Program-made: the position numbers and the translations under genes
Assembly: GCA_034769895.1 (NCBI GenBank)
Contig: CM068367.1
Coordinates: 109,972,654 to 110,036,653, forward strand
DNA length: 64,000 nt
Origin: Magicicada septendecula
Lineage: Eukaryota; Arthropoda; Insecta; Hemiptera; Cicadidae
Reading direction: 5' to 3'
Notes under the pieces: generated by a model
Told to the model about the DNA's origin: nothing
The model's input: only the letters and a program-made list of their open reading frames with translations
Database searches by the model: none
Part shown: positions 1-8,796 of the stretch, piece after piece
Layout: every line of letters begins with the position of its first letter
Numbering within the stretch: position 1 is the stretch's first letter

Positions 1-168
1 GACTAGGAGAAAAGAAATAGTGTAGGGAATGAAGATGTCCTATCAGAAATCAGCTTTCAACGTAGGCGGTTTCCAGGAGGGAATTTTCTTAGAAGGGAGG
101 GAAAAAGAACCAATGTCACAAAGCAGGGTGACGGAAAAGAGTCTTAGTTGGGAATTCGGTGTATTGAC

Positions 169-177
169 TATATAAAG
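169..177 (+). promoter_or_regulatory. TATA-box-like site of the satellite unit
   Basis: TATATAAAG lies about 30 bp upstream of a purine-rich stretch with repeated GGAGTC/GAGTCGG words. The same site is kept as TATATAAAA in the other F units (41368, 47720, 54073, 60423). On the minus strand it is kept in R units (17664-17672, 21290-21298, 24916-24924, 29525-29533). The R unit near 14038 has a change that breaks it. Promoter activity is inference. Confidence 0.4.
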
Positions 178-898
178 TAAGCTGAAAGCGCGATCGGGGA
201 GTCTATTAGTAAATTTTCGGAGAGTCGGTAGTAACGTATCGATGGAGTCCGTTAATAATTCCGTGGAGTCTTGACTTAAACATTTAAGAGTCTTTATTTA
301 AAGTCGGAAGTAATCGGTGGTGAAAGTTCAGAGAGTTAACTTATGACTTATGTAGAATTAACATGTGTAAATAGTTGTGAACGTTAAGAAACTTATACTA
401 TATTTTCATAAAATCAAATGAACGAATAATGTGTGTCATATAGTTCATATTGAAAGAGTAAGAACTAGAGTTTTATTAATTTATAACTTGTCAAAACAAT
501 TAGGATCGTATCATCTGTTCGAATTCAGTCATGTGCGAACTATAACTCACGTAACGAGAATAAATTCTATAAACTAGTGAACGGTACTTATACTAATGTA
601 ATGTCGGAAGGTGCCGGATATGATTAGTTACAGTGGAGTGACTAAAAGTGTAAGCAATCAATTACTACGAGAATAAAGCACGATATGATTTAGCTAGTTG
701 AGGATTCATGCAAAGGAATGGGGAGCTCATCTACACTTACGACGCAGATATAACGAGCTGGAGATGGGATCACTGCAGGTCCACACGCCGTAGACAGGAA
801 TATCGTACCAACAGTAACTTTTATGTACTAATTACTATTTTACAAAAACACCTGTCTGTCCTACTAAAAGAACTTACGCATGTAGTAAACATTAAAAC

Positions 899-926
899 TT
901 GAAGTAGTATGATTACATCACTTCAA
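899..926 (+). other. Short inverted repeat after the 64-codon frame
   Basis: TTGAAGT and ACTTCAA form perfect 7 bp arms around a 14-base loop, starting at the stop codon of the open frame. The structure recurs at the same place in the other units, in both polarities. It could fold in RNA; nothing in the sequence shows a function. Confidence 0.5.
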
Positions 927-1342
927 TTAAGAATAAATTCATATCTTAAAAATGAATCCATTTGGAAATAGAATATGTTGTAATATGATATAAGTATTAG
1001 TCATGCTTGGATATAAATTTAATTGAACCTTGATATATAGAGACCTTAGTATATAAATGTCTATTGAGAGAAATCATGTTTTAAAATAATCAATGATCAT
1101 AATATGTTAAGGGTCAAAGAGAATGGATATTAATGACAGTTAACGTAAATTTAATAAATGCGTTAAATTTGACTGACAAATGTGTATATGTCTCATTATG
1201 TAAATACCAACCTGAGGGATGATACAACAATATTACATAATTATTTTTTCTTTAACACGAATGTATAATTTGTACTCATCACTTCTAAGTAAATTTTATA
1301 CAATTACAATTAACATCAATAGACATCTTTGTAACAAATATA

Positions 1343-1607
1343 TGTTAAGGATATAAGCGGTTGATAATTAACTGAGCGATAGATCAAATATAAAAGGGAT
1401 TTATTAGAAATTGCCAACGCATCAGCTGTGCTCACACAATACACACACACTAACTACTACAAAAGCAAAGTTACATCGTATCTTTTTTTAAGTTGGCACT
1501 AGTGAACATATAACTTCATTTAGATAAAGACAACGTACATAAAATATAAAATCATAATTTATATTTCCTAAACATCCCTTTAAATGATACTCAATGTTTA
1601 TTTAACA
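1343..1607 (-). repeat. 3' LTR of copy A (265 bp)
   Basis: On the element strand it begins TGTTAAATAAAC and ends CCTTAACA, with TG...CA ends and the same 265 bp length as the four other LTRs here. It is a mosaic at the sites that separate 5' from 3' LTRs in B and C. Two sites carry the 3' form and two the 5' form, and there are private changes too. Confidence 0.95.
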
Positions 1608-1620
1608 CTTCCCTTGTTTA
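1608..1620 (-). other. Polypurine tract of copy A
   Basis: On the element strand the purine-rich AACAAGGGAAG directly abuts the LTR. This is where the polypurine tract priming plus-strand synthesis lies in LTR retrotransposons. The same tract is present in B and C. Confidence 0.8.
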
Positions 1621-1652
1621 TGTAATATATATAAAAAGTCTCCGCATAAAAA

Positions 1653-4421
1653 TTATTTAAAACTTTTACAAATGATTGACCGATGTAACTCAAAAACTGG
1701 ACGTGGAAGTGGCTTGGTGAAGATATCTGCTGTCTGATCCTTGGTGTTGACATACTCTAGATTGAAGACCTTCTCTTCAAACGTTTCTCTTATATAGTGG
1801 TATTGGACGTCAATGTGCTTAGTTTTCTTGTGAAAGATTGGATTCTTGATCAGTTGAATTACACTTTTATTGTCCATGTACAGAGTTGTTTTTGTGCTTT
1901 TCAAGATGCATAAGTCGTTCATAAGTTTCCTTAGCCACATTATGTCTTTAACAGCTTGGCACGCTGCCATATATTCAGCATCGGTTGTAGACAATGCTGT
2001 TGTGGCTTGTCGTTGAGAACTCCAGGTAAGTACACTCGATCCTAGTTTGATTAAATATCCAGAAGTAGACTTGCGAGTTTCAATTTCTCTAGCAAAGTCT
2101 GCATCACTATAGACTTGCAAATGAGTATTAATATCTGCTTCGAACTTTAGACCGTAGTCCAGAGTTCTCTTTAGGTATTTGAGGATTCGTTTCACAGCAT
2201 TCCAATGAAACTTGGTAGGTTTTTGAAGATAGCGACTTGCCTTATTAACAGCAAAAGACAAATCTGGCCTGGTACCATTTGATAGGTAAAGCAAGCTTCC
2301 AACAGCTTCTGCATAAGGTGCGTTGACTATTCCAGTGTTCAGATTTTTATGAGCATCAGTGCATGTCTCTTCATGAGGATCTGCAGGGACTGTCACTGGA
2401 TTTGCATTCTGCATCCTAAACCTTTTGATTACCTTTTCTGCATACGCAGTTTGATGGAGGAATATTGATCCATCCTGGTGTCTTTCAATTTGCAACCCAA
2501 GGAATAAATTTGCCTGGTCATCAGTAACCTCAAATTCCTTTTTTAGTCCATGGATTAGATTGTTGATATCATCTTGGTTTTTAGCCGCAATTAGTCCATC
2601 ATCAATATAGACGGCCAAAATCAGCCTTCGATCTTTATTCGTGCTAGTGAAGATACATGGATCTGCCTTGGTAGATTCAAGTCCGTACTTCTTTAGAAAT
2701 TTGGTAAACCTCTGGTTCCAGCATCTGGAGGATTGTTTGAGTCCGTATATGCTCCGAAGCAGCTTGCAGACTTGATTTGTTCCATTTGAAAACCCTTCTG
2801 GTTGCTTCATATATACATTCTCTTCAATCTCACCATTTAGAAAAGCAGTTTTGATACCTAACTGCTTCAGTTTGAGTTTTTCTTTTGCTGCAATAGATAA
2901 AATCATTCGAATTGAATCAAATCTTACTACGGGACTGAAAGTTTCCTTGAAATCAATTCCAGCCTTTTGATCAAAGCCTTTGGCAACTAGTCTTGCATTG
3001 TACTTTTGAATATTTCCATTTGGATTCTTTTTAAACTTGAAGACCCAGCGATTTCCCATGACATTGGCCCCAGGTGGTGGTTCAACTAGATCCCATACGT
3101 GATTTTTAAAAAGAGATTCGATTTCTTCATTCATAGCAATATTCCAGTTTTCAGCATCATCACTGTTTACAACTTCTTGGTAATTGAGAGGTTCAGTACC
3201 TTCTGCAATAAAACAGTCATCAATGTTAACATAATCAGCATATCTCGCTGGAGGTTTGATTGTCGATGCAGTACCAGCTATTTCAGATTCTTCAGATTGC
3301 ACTTGATCCTCAGAAGTTATATCATTTTGAACGATATCATGATCTTCAACAAAAAAGTTGTTTTGAACAACTTCAGGAACTTTATCTTTCTTTTCATCGG
3401 GTAAGAATAATGATGTGTATTCTTCCCTGTTTTCATCATTTTCTTCTTCACTTTCAAATGTATTCGTGAAAATGACGTCACGTACTACATTTACTTGTTT
3501 TTTGTGAGGAAACCAAACTCGAAATCCTTTAATGTGTTCTTCATATCCAATAAAATATCCCTTTTCAGATTTAGCGTCCCACTTCTTCCTTTTGATCTTG
3601 GGAATGTGTGAGTACACTATTTCTCCAAATATATGTAGATCTTTTAAATTTGGTTTACGGCCATGCCAAAGTTCATAAGGAGTGAAATCCTTTACTGAAC
3701 TTGTACTTGTGCGATTTAATACATACACCACTGTATTGACTGCTTCAGCCCAAAAAGTCTGTTTGAACTTTCTTGCGTGCAGAATAGTACGTGCTGGTTC
3801 AACTACTGTTCTGTTCTCCCTCTCGGCTGATCCATTTTGTTCTGGTGTATATGCCACTGAACGCTGGTGCGTGATTCCATGGTTACTGAGCAACTTGGAA
3901 ACATTTTCACAGTCAAATTCCAATCCGTTGTCATTTCTCATGATTTTTATCCCATTAGAACAATGTTTTTCTGTTTTTTTAACAAAGTCAGTCATGCAAG
4001 CAAGAGCTTCAGACTTTGCATTAATAAAATACACATGTCTATAATGAGAAATATCATCTTTTAGGAGGAGAAAGTATCTTGATCCACCTAAAGAATTTTG
4101 TGACATTGGACCACACAAATCTGCATGAATAATCTCACCAATAGCACTGGTTTCGGAAGTACTCATTGGAAAGGGTAGGCGATGAGCTTTTCCAATTGCA
4201 CATGCATTACAAAAACATGTGTCGTTGTTTTTAACTTTAACACCAAAATGTTCAAGTACCTTTTTAACTGTAGGATAGTTTTGATGCACTAGTTTTTGAT
4301 GCCATTTTTCCAAACTATCTGCAATATTAGCACAGTTAGTGTTCAATTCTTCATGTTTTTTGCTCGGAGGCTCAATTTCAAATTGCATCTCGAATAAACT
4401 ATGTCTTTTGCGTAACCCCAT
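1653..4421 (-). pseudogene. pol: Copy A pol: pre-integrase zinc finger, integrase, RT, RNase H
   Basis: A 922-residue frame with copia domain order. The N-terminal GAG-pre-integrase zinc finger has H41, H46, C71 and C74. The integrase core has D101, D164 and E200, a perfect D,D(35)E spacing. The RT spans about residues 450-690, with ARLVAKGF, TFSPVV and the catalytic YIDD at 605-608. RNase H has D773, E816 and D850, and the C-terminus carries ADIFTKPL. The RT motif A, normally D-[IV]-K-T-A-F-L, reads LGIKTAFLNG at 521-530, so the first catalytic aspartate is glycine. The frame is therefore long but predicted inactive. It is separated from the protease frame by a 20 bp deletion that shifts the frame, and the apparent start is just the first Met after that shift. 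Confidence 0.93.
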
Positions 4422-4716
4422 TCAAAAATTTGCACACTTTATTATCTGCAATTTGTTTTAGACCTTTGTCTAAAGCAACACAGCTCGAGAAAAGATTGTA
4501 ACTAAGATCTGGAATGTATAATACATCTGCTAACTGATTTTTATTCCATTTTTCGCCATCAAATGTATTCACGTTTATATTGCTTTTTCCACAGGCTTTT
4601 AGAAAATCACCATTTCCAATACGCACCAAGATTTCTTGATTTAATGGTTTATAATCTACAAACCAATCTCGATGATGTGTCATGTGGTCAGTTGCACCTG
4701 AATCTTTATACCTCAT
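4399..4716 (-). pseudogene. pro: Copy A protease fragment
   Basis: The frame keeps the retrotransposon aspartic-protease signature DSGAT (residues 5-9), followed by DHMTHH and the usual region down to KVCKFLNG. It then goes out of frame because of the 20 bp deletion shared with copy B. The ATG used (4714-4716) lies in the last bases matching copy B and is not a real start. Everything upstream (gag) is lost at the inversion breakpoint. Confidence 0.85.
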
Positions 4717-4717
4717 G

Positions 4718-4737
4718 CTACAAATATTTTATACCTT
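4718..4737. other. Inversion breakpoint with templated filler
   Basis: About 20 bp lie between the end of copy A homology (4717) and the start of R-polarity satellite (about 4738). The words TTATACCT (4706-4713 and 4729-4736) and CTACAAA (4718-4724 and 4741-4747) each recur at a 23 bp offset. The filler therefore looks copied from the sequences on both sides of the join. Confidence 0.75.
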
Positions 4738-5336
4738 AAACTACAAAATGCTGCATATAAACCCTAATGAAGAATATCTAATTTTTCTCATTAATCTAAG
4801 TTCACAATATGCAGTCTAATAAAAAACATTCCCTAAGATAAATACATTTTAGGAAATAAATGAGATCCCACATTAATTAAAATATTAAACTACAAAGAAG
4901 GGCTACAAGAATATCTTAAGTAATTACTGTTGACCACGTAAACTACAGATTTGTGCGTGCCATTTATTGTTCACAATGAACCAGTCCGCAAGTGAGACAG
5001 GCGGAGTTACTGTGAAGTGGACGAGTCCACTGTAGTCAGATCATGGGGTTTTTCTGTGCAGACCTCCTGGGGGTCGCTACTAACCTAATCCAAATCGACC
5101 ACTTTTTCTTTAAATTAACGTGCAAACGTTCCTAAATATTGCCGTACAGATTTGTGGGCGCCATTTTGAGTGCGCCATGAACCTGTCCGCAAGAGAGAAA
5201 GGCGGATCCACTGTAGAGTAGACTAGTCCATAGTTTGCCAATTAAAAATACTGTATGCTTCCAAACTGTGTAATATTTTATTAATTATTTTATTAACTAA
5301 AATTTAATACATATCTCCTGTGCAACTATTTTATAT
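4738..5336 (-). repeat. Satellite unit, R polarity, partial (upstream of copy B)
   Basis: It matches the part of the R unit between the 'agttcacaatatgcag' segment and the retrotransposon insertion site (compare about 28090-28440). It contains two GCCATTTT-type motifs and the conserved GGATTAGGTTAG block in reverse complement. It ends in TATAT (5332-5336), the left copy of the target duplication of element B. No gene was seen. Confidence 0.9.
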
Positions 5337-5601
5337 TGTTAAATAAACATTGAGTATCATTTAAAGGGTTGTTTATGAAATATAAATTATGATTTTATAT
5401 TTTATGTACGTTGTCATTATCTAAATGAAGTTATTTGTTCACTAGTGCCAACTTAAAAAAAGATACGATGTAACTTTGCTTTTGTAGTAGTTAGTGCGTG
5501 TGTATTGTGTGAGCACAGCTGATGCGTTGGTAAATTCTAGTAAATCCTTTTTATATTTGATCTATCGCTCAGTTAATTGTCCACCGCTCATATCCTTAAC
5601 A
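5337..5601 (+). repeat. 5' LTR of copy B
   Basis: Its ends are TG...CA. It differs from the 3' LTR of the same copy at about nine positions in 265, counted by eye. Four of those differences separate the two LTRs of copy C in the same way. An AATAAA motif lies at the very start. A TATATT (5552-5557) is followed by TCAGTT (5569-5574), a plausible arthropod-type initiator, though the spacing is short. Confidence 0.95.
5552..5574 (+). promoter_or_regulatory. Candidate LTR promoter (TATA-like plus TCAGT initiator)
   Basis: TATATT is followed by TCAGTT with about 20 bp from the TATA start to the initiator A. The pair is kept in all five LTRs. TCAGT is the common arthropod initiator. Use as a promoter is inferred from position in the LTR. 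Confidence 0.45.
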
Positions 5602-5620
5602 GGTTATGGGCCAGGTGCGC
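5602..5620 (+). other. Primer-binding site, initiator-Met half-tRNA type
   Basis: The bases just after the LTR read GGTTATGGGCCAGG in B; C has GGTTATGGTACCCAGG. This resembles the complement of the anticodon arm of eukaryotic initiator tRNA-Met (CTGGGCCCATAACC). Drosophila copia is known to prime from a cleaved 5' half of this tRNA. The match is imperfect in both copies, consistent with decay. Confidence 0.6.
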
Positions 5621-5860
5621 GCAAAGGGCAATATTTTTGTGAAATTGAGCAGTGATAGTCCAAAATCTGTTTACGAGCAAATAGGTTATACCGACCGCGT
5701 GGTAAAGTGAAAATTAACCTCAACGCCATAAACATGGAAAGTGAATCAATTCAGTGATAGTTTAAAACGTATTTACGTGCAAATATAAGTGTTTACGTGC
5801 AAATAAAAAGGTTATTCCGACCGCGTGTGTAAAAGTGAAAATTAACCTCTACACATAAAT
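5621..5860 (+). other. Leader with partial tandem duplication and short upstream frame
   Basis: A segment of roughly 120 bp is repeated imperfectly, with shared words such as AGTGATAGT, CCGACCGCGTG and AAAGTGAAAATTAACCTC. The repeat includes the gag start: ATGGAAAGTGAA occurs at 5734 and again at the real gag start, 5861. The upstream copy opens a 7-codon frame (5734-5757) that stops at once. The same arrangement is present in copy C. Confidence 0.75.
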
Positions 5861-6709
5861 ATGGAAAGTGAATTACTACGTATTAACAAGTTACAAGGTA
5901 GCGAGAACTGGTATGTATGGAAATTTCAGATTATAGTTACATTGAAATCCTACAGCTTATGGAATGTAGTCAAAGGTGTACAAGTTATGCCCACTATGTT
6001 AGATAATAATGCATCTATAGCCGAGAAAAAAGAATATGAAAAGAAGAAATCTGATTTCGAAAAGGCAGACGGGACAGCTCAGAGAGTAATTGTGACAATT
6101 CTGACTGAAAAAACCATGATTCATCTTGTGCATTTAGAAAATGCCAAAGAAATGTGGGAAAAACTTGTGTCTGTGTATGAGCAAAAATGCGAAGCATCTC
6201 TGCACATTCTTCAACAGCAGTGGCACTCATTTGTCAAGGATTTAGCTGATGATATGGCCACACACATTTTAAAGATTGAAAATTTAGCCTATCGACTTAA
6301 AAGCATGGGTGGAACTGTTGATGACGAGATGATAGTGTCAAAAATTCTGCTTACATTGCCAAAGAGTTTTAGTCATTTTCTGTGTGCATGGGAGTCAACA
6401 GCTGAGGCTGATCGTACAAAAACGAACCTCATTAATAGATTAAGAGTTGAAGAAATGCGAGTGAAAATGATACTGAAAATACTGAAAGCAAAGCTTTTGC
6501 ATCAAAATCTCAATATAAAGGCAAAGGTGCAAAACAGGGTATGTATAAAAACAATTCTAATAATGTTTTTAAACCAAAAGGGGATTGTTTTGTTTGTGGC
6601 AATCCAGGCCATTGGGCTCGAAATTGTAGATTCAGAAAATACAATAATAAAAGTGATAAAATTGACACAAGCAAAAAACGTGATACAACACAGGGAACTG
6701 CACTTATAA
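5861..6709 (+). pseudogene. gag: Copy B gag, N-terminal part
   Basis: Residues 1 to about 200 match the copia-type Gag/UBN2 pattern: a KLQGSENWYVWKF-type opening, a central MWEKLVSVYEQ region and a region ending in LINRLRVEEMRVK. Gag forms the particle that packages the element RNA. Near 6465, just after MRVK, a single base is missing in an A-run, so the frame after this point is not the gag frame and the last 80 or so residues are spurious. The zinc knuckle continues in the frame starting at 6541. The same break is in copy C. The start ATG is preceded by a duplicate of itself at 5734. Confidence 0.88.
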
Positions 6710-7071
6710 GTGAGGCCTTAGCATCTATTTTACAAGGCTCTAAAAAGGTTGACATGTGGTATAAAGATTCAGGTGCAACTGACCACATGACACATCATCG
6801 AGATTGGTTTGTAGATTATAAACCATTAAATCAAGAAATCTTGGTGCGTATTGGAAATGGTGATTTTCTAAAAGCCTGTGGAAAAAGCAATATAAACGTG
6901 AATACATTTGATGGCGAAAAATGGAATAAAAATCAGTTAGCAGATGTATTATACATTCCAGATCTTAGTTACAATCTTTTCTCGAGCTGTGTTGCTTTAG
7001 ACAAAGGTCTAAAACAAATTGCAGATAATAAAGTGTGCAAATTTTTGAATGGGGTTACGCAAAAGACATAG
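6541..7071 (+). pseudogene. gag-pro: Copy B gag zinc knuckle plus protease
   Basis: This frame continues gag after the 1 bp loss. A CX2CX4HX4C nucleic-acid-binding knuckle (C16, C19, H24, C29; about 6586-6627) is followed by a basic linker. The aspartic protease motif DSGAT starts at residue 76 (6766), followed by DHMTHH. The frame ends early because a 20 bp deletion near 7047, shared with copy A but absent from C, throws it out of register with the downstream integrase frame. Intact copia elements normally have one gag-pol frame, so this is decay. Confidence 0.88.
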
Positions 7072-8796
7072 TTTATTCGAGATGCAATTTGAAATTGAGC
7101 CTCCGAGCAAAAAACATGAAGAATTGAACACTAACTGTGCTAATATTGCAGATAGTTTGGAAAAATGGCATCAAAAACTAGTGCATCAAAACTATCCTAC
7201 AGTTAAAAAGGTACTTGAACATTTTGGTGTTAAAGTTAAAAACAACGACACATGTTTTTGTAATGCATGTGCAATTGGAAAAGCTCATCGCCTACCCTTT
7301 CCAATGAGTACTTCCGAAACCAGTGCTATTGGTGAGATTATTCATGCAGATTTGTGTGGTCCAATGTCACAAAATTCTTTAGGTGGATCAAGATACTTTC
7401 TCCTCCTAAAAGATGATATTTCTCATTATAGACATGTGTATTTTATTAATGCAAAGTCTGAAGCTCTTGCTTGCATGACTGACTTTGTTAAAAAAACAGA
7501 AAAACATTGTTCTAATGGGATAAAAATCATGAGAAATGACAACGGATTGGAATTTGACTGTGAAAATGTTTCCAAGTTGCTCAGTAACCATGGAATCACG
7601 CACCAGCGTTCAGTGGCATATACACCAGAACAAAATGGATCAGCCGAGAGGGAGAACAGAACAGTAGTTGAACCAGCACGTACTATTCTGCACGCAAGAA
7701 AGTTCAAACAGACTTTTTGGGCTGAAGCAGTCAATACAGTGGTGTATGTATTAAATCGCACAAGTACAAGTTCAGTAAAGGATTTCACTCCTTATGAACT
7801 TTGGCATGGCCGTAAACCAAATTTAAAAGATCTACATATATTTGGAGAAATAGTGTACTCACACATTCCCAAGATCAAAAGGAAGAAGTGGGACGCTAAA
7901 TCTGAAAAGGGATATTTTATTGGATATGAAGAACACATTAAAGGATTTCGAGTTTGGTTTCCTCACAAAAAACAAGTAAATGTAGTACGTGACGTCATTT
8001 TCACGAATACATTTGAAAGTGAAGAAGAAAATGATGAAAACAGGGAAGAATACACATCATTATTCTTACCCGATGAAAAGAAAGATAAAGTTCCTGAAGT
8101 TGTTCAAAACAACTTTTTTGTTGAAGATCATGATATCGTTCAAAATGATATAACTTCTGAGGATCAAGTGCAATCTGAAGAATCTGAAATAGCTGGTACT
8201 GCATCGACAATCAAACCTCCAGCGAGATATGCTGATTATGTTAACATTGATGACTGTTTTATTGCAGAAGGTACTGAACCTCTCAATTACCAAGAAGCTG
8301 TAAACAGTGATGATGCTGAAAACTGGAGTATTGCTATGAATGAAGAAATCGAATCTCTTTTTAAAAATCACGTATGGGATCTAGTTGAACCACCACCTGG
8401 GGCCAATGTCATGGGAAATCGCTGGGTCTTCAAGTTTAAAAAGAATCCAAATGGAAATATTCAAAAGTACAATGCAAGACTAGTTGCCAAAGGCTTTGAT
8501 CAAAAGGCTGGAATTGATTTCAAGGAAACTTTCAGTCCCGTAGTAAGATTTGATTCAATTCGAATGATTTTATCTATTGCAGCAAAAGAAAAACTCAAAC
8601 TGAAGCAGTTAGGTATCAAAACTGCTTTTCTAAATGGTGAGATTGAAGAGAATGTATATATGAAGCAACCAGAAGGGTTTTCAAATGGAACAAATCAAGT
8701 CTGCAAGCTGCTTCGGAGCATATACGGACTCAAACAATCCTCCAGATGCTGGAACCAGAGGTTTACCAAATTTCTAAAGAAGTACGGACTTGAATC
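7049..8796 (+). pseudogene. pol: Copy B pre-integrase, integrase and RT N-terminal half
   Basis: The frame is nearly identical to copy A through residue 583. It keeps the HHCC finger (41, 46, 71, 74) and the integrase triad D101, D164 and E200. The RT N-half includes ARLVAKGF and TFSPVV, but motif A reads LGIKTAFLNG, so the catalytic aspartate is replaced by glycine as in A. It is cut after KKYGLES by the insert at 8797, and the 18 residues that follow up to 8854 are insert sequence. The rest of RT resumes at 11543. Confidence 0.92.

Larger units (their letters stand above)
1..1342 (+). repeat. Satellite unit, F polarity, partial (left of copy A)
   Basis: The sequence matches the F-unit segments beginning at 41200, 47552, 53905 and 60255, and is the reverse complement of about 12874-14214. 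It begins inside a unit, so the array presumably continues to the left. It contains a TATA-like site (169-177), a 64-codon open frame (708-902) and a small hairpin (899-926). It ends at the retrotransposon insertion point, where the last five bases ATATA (1338-1342) are one copy of the target duplication. No host gene was seen. Confidence 0.93.
1343..4717 (-). mobile_element. Ty1/copia retrotransposon copy A, 5'-truncated
   Basis: This is the 3' part of a copia-type element on the minus strand: LTR (1343-1607), pol frame (1653-4421) and part of the protease (4399-4713). Homology to copy B stops at 4717, inside the protease N-terminus, so gag, leader and 5' LTR are absent. On the left it is flanked by ATATA, the same insertion point as copies B and C. 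It shares with B a 20 bp deletion near 4421-4430 and the loss of an RT catalytic aspartate. It lacks B's 2.74 kb insertion; the matching empty site is GATT at 2674-2677. Confidence 0.96.

Noticed and set aside
708-902. A 64-codon frame present in ten units, both polarities, always full length; possible conserved small protein
   Set aside because: About eleven differences among copies, all that I could see, change the amino acid (for example S/N, E/K, T/R, C/R, Y/C, T/A, Q/K) and none is silent. This argues against protein constraint. Retained length is explained by recent copying. A dN/dS test on diverged units would settle it.
3099-4064. Plus-strand frames of 65-120 codons across copy A, and their equivalents in B and C
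   Set aside because: They are antisense shadows of the pol frame, with no domain of their own.
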